Part shown: positions 33,638 to 42,184 of the stretch, piece after piece | Layout: the number at the start of each line of letters is the position of its first letter | How positions within the stretch are numbered: the stretch's first letter is position 1 | NCBI RefSeq assembly: GCF_025397915.1 | Contig: NZ_JALIDZ010000006.1 | Coordinates: 1-64,000 of the forward strand | Length of the DNA stretch: 64,000 bases | Origin: Microbaculum marinisediminis | GTDB lineage: Bacteria > Pseudomonadota > Alphaproteobacteria > Rhizobiales > Tepidamorphaceae | Direction of reading: 5' to 3' | The notes under the pieces: generated by a model | The model's input: only the letters and a program-made list of their open reading frames with translations | Databases searched by the model: none | What the model was told of the DNA's origin: nothing | Position numbers and translations under genes: made by a program

Positions 33638-34779
33638 GTGCTGCCCTCGACGAAGGCGTAGCGGGCCAGGATGTCGTCGGTCAGCTTGACGCCGAGGCCC
33701 GGCTGCGTCGGTGCCGCGAACTTGCCGTCGACAAGTCGGAACGGCGTCTCCGCCAGTTCCTCGACCAGCGGCAGGCCATGCGTGGGATACTCGAGATAGC
33801 GCGCGTGCGGATCGGCGAAGGCGAGGCTGTAATTCGCCGCCAGGCACGGTGCCATGCCCCACGAATGGTAGATCACGCGTACCCCGTGTGCCCGCGCCAG
33901 GGCGGCGATGGCCATGCATTCGCCGATACCGCCCGAGTGGGTGGGATCGGGCTGTACCCAGTCGAGCGCGCCATGTTCGAAATAGGGGAGGAAATCGTTC
34001 ACCCCGACGGCCGTTTCGCCCGCCGCGACGGGAACCGGGGAATGCTGCCGAACGTAGGCGCAGCCCGCGTAGTCGCTGTTGGCGACCGGATCCTCGAACC
34101 ACGTGATGTCGAATTTCTCGATCGCATTGATTCGGGCGAGCGCTTCCTTTGCCGAGAAGGGATTGGGGTTGTGCCCCATGACCGCGTCGACCATCAGCTC
34201 GACATCCGCCCCGAGGACGTCGCGGCACAGACGCACCTTCTCGACATCCTCGGCGACGGACCGGCCGATCCGGATCTTCACGGCGCGAAAACCGCGCTCA
34301 AGGTAGCTCTCCATCTCCGCGACGAGCTGATCGCGCGGTGCATCGGTGCCGCCACTGGCATAGACGGTGATGGCGTCGTGGGCCTTGCCGCCGAGAAGCT
34401 GGTGGAGCGGCACCCCGAGCGCCTGGGCCTTGATGTCCCACAGCGCGACCTCGATGGAGCCGGCGACCATCAGCGGCAATCCGGACTTGCCCCACGCAAG
34501 CGACTTCGAACGCATCCGGTGAAAAAGCGCGGTTGCCTCGGTGGCATCCTCGGCTATCAGGAGCGGCGCAAAGTTTTCGGTCAGGGCGCGTGTTGCCAAC
34601 GGCGCGCTCAGCCCGGGATAATACGCTTCGCCAAAGCCGCGCAGGCCGCCGGCCGTAGCGACCTCGATGAGCGCGGTGTTCCAGTAGCGCATGTTTCCGC
34701 CGGCCCACCGGATGGCGGAGCGGCTGAGATCCTGGGTCAAGAGGTGGCAGTGGACGGTCGTGATAGTCGTGTCGTTCAT
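33625..34779 (-). CDS. Mandelate racemase/muconate lactonizing enzyme-family (enolase superfamily) protein
   Basis: A 384-residue enolase-superfamily member. The capping domain (residues 1-125, with WNTALIEVATAGGLRGFGEAYYPG) is followed by the barrel with the KxK acid/base motif (FRAVKIRIG). The three metal ligands are Asp in ELMVDAVMGHN, Glu in ITWFEDPV and Glu in PVAAGETAVG, and the His in VRVIYHSWGMAP completes the likely active site. Family members dehydrate sugar acids or racemise and cycloisomerise acids; the FAH and IlvD neighbours favour sugar-acid dehydratase. It is divergent from the LacI regulator gene, with only about 75 bp between them. Confidence 0.87.
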   Translation of the reverse strand: MNDTTITTVHCHLLTQDLSRSAIRWAGGNMRYWNTALIEVATAGGLRGFGEAYYPGLSAPLATRALTENFAPLLIAEDATEATALFHRMRSKSLAWGKSGLPLMVAGSIEVALWDIKAQALGVPLHQLLGGKAHDAITVYASGGTDAPRDQLVAEMESYLERGFRAVKIRIGRSVAEDVEKVRLCRDVLGADVELMVDAVMGHNPNPFSAKEALARINAIEKFDITWFEDPVANSDYAGCAYVRQHSPVPVAAGETAVGVNDFLPYFEHGALDWVQPDPTHSGGIGECMAIAALARAHGVRVIYHSWGMAPCLAANYSLAFADPHARYLEYPTHGLPLVEELAETPFRLVDGKFAAPTQPGLGVKLTDDILARYAFVEGSTFWP

Positions 34780-34853
34780 TGGTACGCTCCTGGTGGCCGG
34801 AAGAAGGAATGGCGTCCGCGGGGCGGAATGATTGCACCGCAGCGCCGAAAAGG

Positions 34854-35915
34854 ATGAAAGACGTGGGAAAACCGACGAAGCCCGCCACCGGTCGCGCGGT
34901 GACCATCAAGGACGTTGCCCGCGAGGCCGGCGTTTCCGCGATGTCCGTCTCGAACGTGTTGAACGGGCGCGGCCGCATTTCCGAGGCGACGGCCAACCAT
35001 ATCCGCGAGGTGGTGGAACGACTCGGCTACCGGCCGTCCGTCGCCGCGCGCCGGCTGCGCCTGTCGCAGCAATGGACCATCGGCATGCTGATCGTCGTGG
35101 AGGATCCTGACTTCCTCAGCGACCTGTTCATCACCGCGCAGGTGACGGGGCTGACGAACTATCTGACGGCCAATTCCTACAGTTTGATCCTGCGCGGCAT
35201 GAAGCCGTCCGACTTCCGCACGACGGGGCTGTTCCAGGACATCGAGGCGGATGGAATGGTGGCGATCCTGTCGGGCGACCGGGTGCAGCGGGACTGGTTC
35301 GTGCGCGAGCTTTCGGCCCTGCGTGTTCCGTTGGTGCTGCTGCAGGAACACCACCTTCCAGACCAGCCCGATTGCGCCATCATCAGCCAGGACGATTTCG
35401 ACGGAGGCCGGCAGGTCGGGCGCCATCTCGTGGAAAGGGGCGTTCGATCCGGCTGGATGTTGATGCCGCATGTGGAATGGCCGGCGATGCGCGCGCGCAT
35501 GGACGGTGCCGCGTCGGCATTCGCGGACGCCGGGCTGCCGGAGCTGAGGATCGTGGATTGCGGCGACGAGAGCTTCGACGTCTCCTATCAGGCGACGCTC
35601 GCCGCGCTTGAGGCCGGCCCCGTTCCCGACGCGATCATCGGCGGCAACGACCAGATGGCCATCGCCGCCATCAAGGCATGCCGGGCGACCGGCCTTCGCG
35701 TCCCCGAGGAGATACAGATCACCGGCTTCAACGCCTTCGAAATCTGGCGCTACGTCGACCCGATCCTGACGACGGTCCGGTCCGCTGCCCACGCCCTTGG
35801 AGAGCGCGCGGCCAAGGAACTGATCGCCCGCCTGCAGGCAGGACACTTCAAAAAACGCGAGATCGTCCTGCCGGTTGATTTCCAGCCTGGAAAATCGACA
35901 CGTATGCCCTCCTGA
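34854..35915 (+). CDS. LacI-family transcriptional regulator
   Basis: A 353-residue regulator. The N-terminal helix-turn-helix and hinge (VTIKDVAREAGVSAMSVSNVLNGRGRISEATANHIREVVERLGY then RPSVAARRLRLSQQ) is followed by a periplasmic-binding-protein-like effector domain with GGNDQMAIAAIKACRATGLRVPEEIQITGFN near its end. The start is uncertain: ATG 34854 is preceded only by AAAAGG, and an upstream ATG at 34809 is in frame. The TTAACGTTAA sites in this 7-kb cluster have the CpG centre of LacI-type operators, so I infer this protein binds them and that a pathway sugar acid is the inducer. Confidence 0.9.
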   Translation: MKDVGKPTKPATGRAVTIKDVAREAGVSAMSVSNVLNGRGRISEATANHIREVVERLGYRPSVAARRLRLSQQWTIGMLIVVEDPDFLSDLFITAQVTGLTNYLTANSYSLILRGMKPSDFRTTGLFQDIEADGMVAILSGDRVQRDWFVRELSALRVPLVLLQEHHLPDQPDCAIISQDDFDGGRQVGRHLVERGVRSGWMLMPHVEWPAMRARMDGAASAFADAGLPELRIVDCGDESFDVSYQATLAALEAGPVPDAIIGGNDQMAIAAIKACRATGLRVPEEIQITGFNAFEIWRYVDPILTTVRSAAHALGERAAKELIARLQAGHFKKREIVLPVDFQPGKSTRMPS

Positions 35916-35961
35916 CACCCGAATCCCCTTTGCCGGACTGCAAGATCCGTGCATCGCGCGT

Positions 35962-35995
35962 TTGACAAGCCGTGAGATCGGTGTATCGTTAAATC
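35962..35995 (+). promoter_or_regulatory. Promoter and LacI-type operator of the second amidohydrolase-TctCBA operon
   Basis: TTGACA (35962-35967), a 16-bp spacer and TATCGT (35984-35989) form a promoter. Its -10 box overlaps a degenerate operator ending in CGTTAAATC (35987-35995), matching the right half of the 32562 site. A repressor here would cover the -10 box. Confidence 0.6.
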
Positions 35996-36009
35996 AGCAG
36001 GGGGGCAAT

Positions 36010-36147
36010 ATGGTGCTGACCATCAAGTTCAGTCGCGGGGGAGCTGGCTTCGGGCCGCGCATGGTCCCGCGGGCCGCCCCACGCGGACCCCTGAAAAGCC
36101 GGCCACGAATTCCCTGGAAACCATCTCGACGGAACCCGCTCCCATGA
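36010..36147 (+). CDS. Possible 45-residue leader protein, unknown function
   Basis: An ATG at 36010 behind AGGGGGGCAAT opens a 45-codon frame (MVLTIKFSRGGAGFGPRMV and so on, very Arg/Pro-rich, net positive). Its TGA overlaps the next gene's ATG in ATGA. The ribosome site is stronger than that directly before the amidohydrolase gene, which suggests translational coupling. I recognise no family; it may be only a coupling leader. Confidence 0.4.
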   Translation: MVLTIKFSRGGAGFGPRMVPRAAPRGPLKSRPRIPWKPSRRNPLP

Positions 36148-37004
36148 TTGTCGACTGCCATGTGAACGTCTTCAACGCCGATCAGTTTTCGCCACCGGAA
36201 GTCGACCTCAGCGGTGGCGCGCGGCCCGGCGGTGTTTCCATGGCTGCGGATGCAGACACGCTCTACGAGGCGATGCGGGACGTCGACAAGGCGATCATCT
36301 TTTCCCTGCGCTATGGCGACTCGGTCGGCGTCGATGGCAACGACGAGGTGACGGCTGCCGCGGTCCAGAAGTATCCGGACAAGTTCGTCGGTTTCGCCTG
36401 CGTCGATCCGCGCCGCCCCGACTGTATGGAGTTGCTGGAGCACGCGATCGGAACCCTCAAGCTGAAGGGGGTGAAGTTCGGCCCGATCTACAACAGCGTG
36501 CCGCTTGACGATCCCCGGCTCGATCCCGTCTACGCCTATTGCCAGAAGCACGACCTGCCGCTGACCATGCACATGGGCACCACGTTCGCGCGGGACACGC
36601 TGCTGGATGCCGGCCGTCCGATCCATGTCGACGCGGTCGCGCAGCGCTACCCCGATCTCAAGATGATCATGGCGCATATGGGCCATCCGTGGATCGACGA
36701 ATGCATCGTCGTCGCGCGCAAGCGTCCGAACGTCTACACGGAGGTCTCGGCTCTCTGTTACCGCCCGTGGCAGTTCTACCAGGCCCTGGTCTCGGCCCAG
36801 GAGTACGTGATCACCGACCGCAACAAGATCTTCTGGGGCACGGATTTCCCCTTCGCCCAGGTCGGCGAGTCGATCGAAGGTCTGCGCAACATCAATCATC
36901 TCGTCGAAGGCACCCGTCTGCCGCGGATCTCGCAGGAGACCATCGACGCGATCCTTCACTCAAACCCCTTCGACCACTGGTGGCACAGTCCGTTGTCCGT
37001 CTGA
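36144..37004 (+). CDS. Amidohydrolase-family protein, copy 2, with HxN instead of HxH
   Basis: A 286-residue paralogue of the protein at 29239, with the same order of landmarks: FVGFACVDPRRPDCMELLEHA, LKLKGVKFGPIYNSVPLDDP, LPLTMHMGTTF, MIMAHMGHPWIDECIVVARKRPNVYTEVSALCYRP and WGTDFPFAQVGESIEGL with the conserved Asp. The first metal motif is MIVDCHVNVF, so the second His of HxH is Asn. This may alter the metal site or the reaction. It heads an operon with the TctCBA-type transporter and an IlvD/Edd dehydratase behind the 35962 promoter. Confidence 0.82.
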   Translation: MIVDCHVNVFNADQFSPPEVDLSGGARPGGVSMAADADTLYEAMRDVDKAIIFSLRYGDSVGVDGNDEVTAAAVQKYPDKFVGFACVDPRRPDCMELLEHAIGTLKLKGVKFGPIYNSVPLDDPRLDPVYAYCQKHDLPLTMHMGTTFARDTLLDAGRPIHVDAVAQRYPDLKMIMAHMGHPWIDECIVVARKRPNVYTEVSALCYRPWQFYQALVSAQEYVITDRNKIFWGTDFPFAQVGESIEGLRNINHLVEGTRLPRISQETIDAILHSNPFDHWWHSPLSV

Positions 37005-37048
37005 GGGGATTTTCCAGCTGAATCAATAACCTGAAGGGAGAACGTTAC

Positions 37049-38020
37049 ATGAAGAACATACTCGGCATCACGATTGCAGGCGTGATGGCCGCCGGCGTGG
37101 CGGTGACCGCGGCCGCAGCGAACGACTGGCCGAACCGCCCGGTCACGGTGATCGTCGCGGCAGGCGCGGGCGGCGGCACCGATGCGACGGCGCGGTGGCT
37201 CGCCGCTGACTTGGAGCAGAAATTCGGGCAGCCGTTCAACGTCGTCAACCGCGCCGAAGGCGGCGGCATCGCCGGCATCACCGAACTGGCGAACGCCAAG
37301 CCGGACGGCTACACGATCGGTATCCTGTTCAACTACGCGCCATTCCGTCTGCTCGGCATGGGCGACCTGTCGAGCGGCTCCTATACGCCGATCGCGCAGT
37401 ACAATTTCGACTACGCCGCGGTGCATACGAAGGCCGACAGCGAATTCAAGTCGCTCGCCGATGTCGTCGAAAAGCTCAAGGCAGACCCGCAGTCCATCAC
37501 CATCGGCTGCGGCGCGGTCTGCCCCAGCAGCTGGAGCAGTGCCCTCTCGAAGGTCCTGATCGACAACGATATCGACATCAAGACGCTGCGCTGGGTCCCC
37601 AGCGCCGGCGCGGCCGCGGGCCTGCAGGAACTGGTCGCCGGCGGCGTCGACATCCTGACGGCGTCTCTGCCCGAGGCGGCCGCGCTCATCGACGCGGGAG
37701 AAGTAAGGCCTCTGGCCGTTCTGTCGCCGGAGCGTCTCGACGCGTTCCCCGACGTCGAGACGGCGGGCGAGCAGATTCCCGGTGCCGCTCCCGGTGGTGT
37801 CTTCCGCGCCTTTGCCGGACCGGCGGGCCTGCCGGACGAGATCGTTGTCCAGCTTGAGGCCGCCACCAAGGAAATCTACGACAGCGAGGACTTCCAGAAG
37901 AAGATGTCCGAGCGCGGTTTCGGCCTTCGCTATGCCGACAGGGAAGGTCTGCTGGAGTGGATGAAGACCCACGAGGCGGACACCGAAACCGTTCTTCGGG
38001 CGGCCGGCGCAATCCAGTAG
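37049..38020 (+). CDS. Tripartite tricarboxylate transporter substrate-binding protein (TctC/Bug family)
   Basis: A 323-residue periplasmic receptor. A signal peptide (MKNILGITIAGVMAAGVAVTAAA) is followed by NDWPNRPVTVIVAAGAGGGTDATARWLAADLEQKFGQPFNVVNRAEGGGIAGITELANAKPDGYT, the classic Bug-family N-terminal lobe. Members bind carboxylic acids through backbone contacts and ordered water. Ribosome site GAAGGGAGAAC precedes the ATG. It lies 44 bp after the amidohydrolase gene and before tctB and tctA, so a carboxylate such as a sugar acid is the likely cargo. Confidence 0.9.
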   Translation: MKNILGITIAGVMAAGVAVTAAAANDWPNRPVTVIVAAGAGGGTDATARWLAADLEQKFGQPFNVVNRAEGGGIAGITELANAKPDGYTIGILFNYAPFRLLGMGDLSSGSYTPIAQYNFDYAAVHTKADSEFKSLADVVEKLKADPQSITIGCGAVCPSSWSSALSKVLIDNDIDIKTLRWVPSAGAAAGLQELVAGGVDILTASLPEAAALIDAGEVRPLAVLSPERLDAFPDVETAGEQIPGAAPGGVFRAFAGPAGLPDEIVVQLEAATKEIYDSEDFQKKMSERGFGLRYADREGLLEWMKTHEADTETVLRAAGAIQ

Positions 38021-38072
38021 GACACGCACCTATCCTCGAACGCGGACAACAGGGTGGCGAAGTGAGGTTTCG

Positions 38073-38564
38073 ATGAAAGTGTCCGACATCATCATGGGCC
38101 CCATCATCGCCGGCATCGGCATCCTGGCTATCGTCGCCGCCTCGATGCAGCCGAAACCCTTCTTCGGCACCGGTTATGGAGGGGGATTTTTCCCCTCCAT
38201 CATCGGGTACGCGCTCGTCGTGGCGGGGGGGCTACTCCTCGTGAACGGCTGGCGGCAGCGCGACGTGCAGCCGCTCGTGGTCATGGGCAGCTGGGTCCGC
38301 TCCCCGACCCACATGGCAAATGCCGCCGTGGTTCTCGGCGTGCTCGTCTTCTACATCCTCTTCTCGAATTTCCTCGGCTTCGTGATTGCCGGCTTCGTGG
38401 TCGTCTTCGCGACGCTGCTTCAATTCACCCGGTCGCCTGTCCGTTCGCTGATCCTTGCGGGCGTGACGACGCTCGTGGTGAAATTCGCCTTTCAGGACAT
38501 GCTGCTGGTGCCTCTGCCGTGGGGGCTTCTCGAGCCCTACGCGGGAGTCCTTTCATGGAGGTGA
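38073..38564 (+). CDS. Tripartite tricarboxylate transporter small membrane subunit (TctB)
   Basis: A 163-residue protein with four predicted transmembrane helices (IIMGPIIAGIGILAIVAAS, FFPSIIGYALVVAGGLLLV, AAVVLGVLVFYILFS and FVIAGFVVVFATLLQF), the size and topology of TctB. Its end overlaps the tctA start by 10 bp, as is usual for this pair. Confidence 0.87.
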   Translation: MKVSDIIMGPIIAGIGILAIVAASMQPKPFFGTGYGGGFFPSIIGYALVVAGGLLLVNGWRQRDVQPLVVMGSWVRSPTHMANAAVVLGVLVFYILFSNFLGFVIAGFVVVFATLLQFTRSPVRSLILAGVTTLVVKFAFQDMLLVPLPWGLLEPYAGVLSWR

Positions 38565-40054
38565 TCTACGCCGCTTTCCTGGCGCTCATGTCCCCCGACG
38601 TCCTGCTCGTCATTCTGCTTTCATCGATATTCGGACTGTTTGTCGGCGCCATTCCGGGCCTTACCGCAACGATGGCGGTGGCGCTTCTCGTGCCGGTGAC
38701 GTTCTTCATGCCCCCGTTGCCGGCTATAGCCGCCATCGTCAGCGTCAGTGCGATGGCGATCTTCGCCGGCGATATCCCGTCCGCGCTGTTGCGCATCCCC
38801 GGCACCCCGTCGTCCGCGGCCTATACCGACGCAGCCTACCGGCTCACCATGCGCGGAAAGGGCGAACTGGTACTTGGCGCCTGCGTCGTCACCTCGGCCG
38901 TGGGCGGACTGGTCGGTGCGATTTTCCTGATGTTCTTCGCGCCGGCTGTCGCCCGTTTCGCCCTCAACATCAGCAGCTACGAGTACTTCTGGCTTGTATG
39001 CCTGGGCCTCACCTCGGCGGCGTTCATCGCGCCAGGCAGTACGCTCAAGGGGATGATCTCGCTCCTTCTCGGTCTCCTGGTCGCCATGATCGGCCTGTTT
39101 CCCGTGACGGGTCAGCCGCGCTTCGCCTTCGGCAGCACCGCGCTGTACGGCGGGGTAGGGCTGGTGGCCACCCTGATCGGCATGTTCGCGATCGCCGAAA
39201 TCCTGCGTTTCGCCTTGTCGCGTGATCCCCTGCCGCCCATGGCGACGACCAAGATCGGCAATATCTTCAAGGGACTGATGCCCGAACTCTGGCGCAGTCG
39301 TAGAAATCTGGCGAGCGGCATCGTGGTTGGAACGGTAACGGGGCCGCTTCCCGGCGCGGGTGCCGATATCGCCGCGTGGATCTCCTACGCCCTGGCGCGA
39401 AAGACCACGCGCAATCGCGAGGAATTCGACAAGGGCAGCCTGGAGGGCATTGTCGCGGCCGGCGGCGCCAACAACGCGAGCGTGTCGACAAGCTACGTGC
39501 CGGCGACGGTGCTGGGCATCCCGGGCGATTCCATGACGGCGATCGTCATCGGCGTCCTGTTCATGAAGGGACTGACGCCGGGCCCGCAGATCTTCGAAAA
39601 TCAGCCCACGCTGATCTACGGCATCTTCCTGTCGTTCATCCTGGCGAACCTGCTGATGATCCCGTTGGGCTACACCGCCATCAAGCTGTCGCGTTATCTT
39701 CTCGACGTGCCGCGCTCCTATCTGATGCCGGTGATTTTGCTTTTCTGCGTGGTCGGTGCGTTCGCGATGGACAATACGCTCGTCGCCATCGTCACCATGC
39801 TCGTGTTCGGTGTCGTCGGTTGGTTCATGGAGGAGAACGGCTTCCCGATCGCGCCGGCCCTCCTGGGCATCGTGCTGGGACGGATGCTCGAGGAGACTTT
39901 CCTGACCTCGATGATCAAGGCCCAGGGCGACTTCCTGCAGCTTTTCTCGCGTCCGATCGCCGGAACCATCGGTGTGATCACCATCCTGATCTGGCTGTCA
40001 CCTCTGATCATGATGGTCGTGAAGCGTGTGCGAAGGCGCGGGGCCGTGGCCTGA
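38555..40054 (+). CDS. Tripartite tricarboxylate transporter large membrane subunit (TctA)
   Basis: A 499-residue permease with about eleven to twelve hydrophobic helices. It has the duplicated TctA signature motifs GLFVGAIPGLTATMAVALLVPVTFFMP and GTVTGPLPGAGADIAAWISYALAR, and VSTSYVPATVLGIPGDSMTAIVIGVL. The ATG at 38555 lies within the end of tctB. With TctC and TctB it forms a secondary, ion-driven carboxylate importer. Confidence 0.92.
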   Translation: MEVIYAAFLALMSPDVLLVILLSSIFGLFVGAIPGLTATMAVALLVPVTFFMPPLPAIAAIVSVSAMAIFAGDIPSALLRIPGTPSSAAYTDAAYRLTMRGKGELVLGACVVTSAVGGLVGAIFLMFFAPAVARFALNISSYEYFWLVCLGLTSAAFIAPGSTLKGMISLLLGLLVAMIGLFPVTGQPRFAFGSTALYGGVGLVATLIGMFAIAEILRFALSRDPLPPMATTKIGNIFKGLMPELWRSRRNLASGIVVGTVTGPLPGAGADIAAWISYALARKTTRNREEFDKGSLEGIVAAGGANNASVSTSYVPATVLGIPGDSMTAIVIGVLFMKGLTPGPQIFENQPTLIYGIFLSFILANLLMIPLGYTAIKLSRYLLDVPRSYLMPVILLFCVVGAFAMDNTLVAIVTMLVFGVVGWFMEENGFPIAPALLGIVLGRMLEETFLTSMIKAQGDFLQLFSRPIAGTIGVITILIWLSPLIMMVVKRVRRRGAVA

Positions 40055-40126
40055 GCGCTGCTCCCGGCCAATACCTGCACACTATGATGAAACCGTCGGA
40101 GGCTGCCGCCTCCGGGAGGAGGGGCC

Positions 40127-41863
40127 GTGTCCGAAAAGAAGTCCGAAGGCCATCCGCAACTGCGCAGTGCGGAATGGTTCGGCCGTGAAGGCAAGTACGG
40201 ATTTATCCCGCGAAGCTGGATGCGCAGCCAGGGATTTGGGCCCGAGCTCTTCGACGGCCGGCCCGTAATCGGCATCTGCAACACGTGGTCGGAATTCAAT
40301 CCCTGCAATCGTCACCTGAGAGACCTCGCCGAACACGTCAAGCGCGGCGTTCTGTTGGCCGGCGGCTACCCGCTCGAGTTTCCGGTGATGAGCCTCGGCG
40401 AGCCGATGATGCGACCCACCACGATGATGTTCCGCAACCTCGTCAGCATGGATGTCGAGGAGACCATCCGCGCCAATCCGATCGACGGCGTCGTGCTGCT
40501 CGCGGGGTGCGACAAGACCACGCCGGCCTTGTTGATGGGCGCGGCGAGCTGTGACATCCCGAGCATTCTCGTTTCCGGCGGGCCCATGCTCAACGGACGC
40601 TTCAGGGGCCGTGAGCTCGGCTCCGGCACGGACGTCTTCCGCTTCGACGAGGAGTATCGAACCGGGCAATTGAGCAAGGCGGATTACGCTGAGGCCGAGG
40701 CTGCCATGAGCCGGTCGGCCGGCTCCTGCATGACGATGGGCACGGCGTCGACCATGGCACTGCTCGCGGAGGCCATGGGTATCGCGCTTCCGATGAACGG
40801 TGCGATTCCTGCTGTCGACAGCCGACGGCGGCATCTGGCCGAGGACGCCGGCCGGCGCATCGTGTCGCTGGTGCGCGGCGGCGTATCGATCTCCCGCATC
40901 CTCACGCGCCCGGCCTTCGAAAACGCGATCGTCGTCAACGGTGCGATCGGCGGCTCCACCAATGCGGTCGTGCACCTCCTGGCGCTGGCCGGGCGGCTGG
41001 GCGTACCGCTGTCGCTCGAGGACTGGGACAGGCTTGGAAACGGCATGCCCTGTCTGGTCGACCTCAAGCCGTCCGGCCGGTTCCTTATGGAGGACTTCTA
41101 CTATGCGGGCGGTTTGCCGGCGGTGATGAAGCGCATCGCGGACCGGCTCTATCTCGATGCGCGGACCGTGGAGGATGGTACGCTCGCCGACCGCCTCGTG
41201 AATGCCGAGTGCTACAACGACGACGTCATCCGGCGCATGGAAAACCCTGTCTCGGAGCAGGGGGGAATCGTGGTGCTGCGCGGCAATCTCGCTCCGGAAG
41301 GGGCGGTGCTGAAGCCGTCTGCCGCCTCCCGTCATCTGATGGCGCATCGGGGCCGGGCGCTCGTGTTCGAGACTGTCGAGGACCTCCGCGCCCGCATCGA
41401 TGATCCCGATCTCGATGTCGACGAAAACACGGTGCTCGTCCTCAAGGGCGCCGGGCCGGTGGGGTATCCGGGCATGCCCGAGGTCGGCAATCTCCCGCTT
41501 CCCGCGAAGCTCATCGCCAAAGGCGTCGCCGACATGGTGCGTATCTCCGATGGACGCATGAGCGGGACCGCCTATGGCACGGTCGTCCTGCACGTCTCGC
41601 CGGAAGCGGCGATCGGGGGACCGCTCGCGCTTGTCCGAACCGGGGACGAAATCGTCCTGGATGTTCCCGGCCGCCGCCTGGAGCTTGATGTCGCGGAAGA
41701 CGAACTGGAGCGGCGACGAGCGGAACTCACGCTGCCGGAGCCGCATTTCGAACGCGGTTACGGACAGATGTTCGTCCGGTCCGTTCAACAGGCGCATCTG
41801 GGCGTGGATTTTGACTTCCTCGTCGGGAAATCAATCCTGAAAAAGAGCCAGGAGTCCTTCTGA
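40127..41863 (+). CDS. IlvD/Edd-family dehydratase (sugar-acid dehydratase-like)
   Basis: A 578-residue Fe-S dehydratase. The cluster and metal motifs are present: VLLAGCDKTTPALLMGAASCDIP, SAGSCMTMGTASTMALLAEAMG and NGAIGGSTNAVVHLLALAGRLG, with the C-terminal RISDGRMSGTAYGTVVLHVSPEA. The length (near 580) and YGFIPRSWMRSQG start favour the L-arabinonate/D-xylonate dehydratase branch over IlvD of valine synthesis. The start is a GTG at 40127 with GGGAGGAGGGG directly upstream. It is the last gene of the second amidohydrolase operon, and its product would be a 2-keto-3-deoxy acid. Confidence 0.88.
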   Translation: MSEKKSEGHPQLRSAEWFGREGKYGFIPRSWMRSQGFGPELFDGRPVIGICNTWSEFNPCNRHLRDLAEHVKRGVLLAGGYPLEFPVMSLGEPMMRPTTMMFRNLVSMDVEETIRANPIDGVVLLAGCDKTTPALLMGAASCDIPSILVSGGPMLNGRFRGRELGSGTDVFRFDEEYRTGQLSKADYAEAEAAMSRSAGSCMTMGTASTMALLAEAMGIALPMNGAIPAVDSRRRHLAEDAGRRIVSLVRGGVSISRILTRPAFENAIVVNGAIGGSTNAVVHLLALAGRLGVPLSLEDWDRLGNGMPCLVDLKPSGRFLMEDFYYAGGLPAVMKRIADRLYLDARTVEDGTLADRLVNAECYNDDVIRRMENPVSEQGGIVVLRGNLAPEGAVLKPSAASRHLMAHRGRALVFETVEDLRARIDDPDLDVDENTVLVLKGAGPVGYPGMPEVGNLPLPAKLIAKGVADMVRISDGRMSGTAYGTVVLHVSPEAAIGGPLALVRTGDEIVLDVPGRRLELDVAEDELERRRAELTLPEPHFERGYGQMFVRSVQQAHLGVDFDFLVGKSILKKSQESF

Positions 41864-41881
41864 CCTCGGATATCCGAGGTC
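41862..41881. repeat. Perfect 20-bp palindrome at the end of the dehydratase gene
   Basis: GACCTCGGATATCCGAGGTC starts inside the TGA stop codon. It could fold into a hairpin in the transcript, but no T run follows, so it is either a weak terminator, a 3'-end stabiliser or a binding site for a dimeric protein. Confidence 0.7.
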
Positions 41882-42184
41882 GCCGGCAGGTCATTCCCGC
41901 CTCGTCCGATCGGCGCTTTCGTCCATGTCCGTATTCGAGGCATTGCGACGGCGCAGGGGCGTTCGAAGTATCTCTGCCGGGGCTGCCTCTTGCTTCGAAT
42001 TCATAAGCCGCACCCTGCGGGGAAGTCCTCGCAACAACTACGCCGGTTGACAAAAAACTGCGGGTGCTGAAAGTAATACGATAATTCTGAAAAAGTAATC
42101 GGTCCGGCCGTCGCCGAAGATCGTTGGCGGCATTTGGGCGGCCGCGATTTGCGTTTTTCTGATGTTGAGCAAAGGGAGGACACG
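41882..42184. other. Intergenic region with probable promoter upstream of the EipA-like gene
   Basis: No gene is visible. The right part is AT-rich for this genome. It holds TTGACA (near 42045) and a TAATACGATAAT stretch about 20 bp later, so a promoter for the following small exported protein is likely, although the hexamer spacing is not ideal. Confidence 0.45.

Noticed and set aside
41862-41881. Terminator call for the palindrome after the IlvD/Edd gene
   Set aside because: The stem is perfect, but no T run follows on either strand, so it is reported as a palindrome instead.
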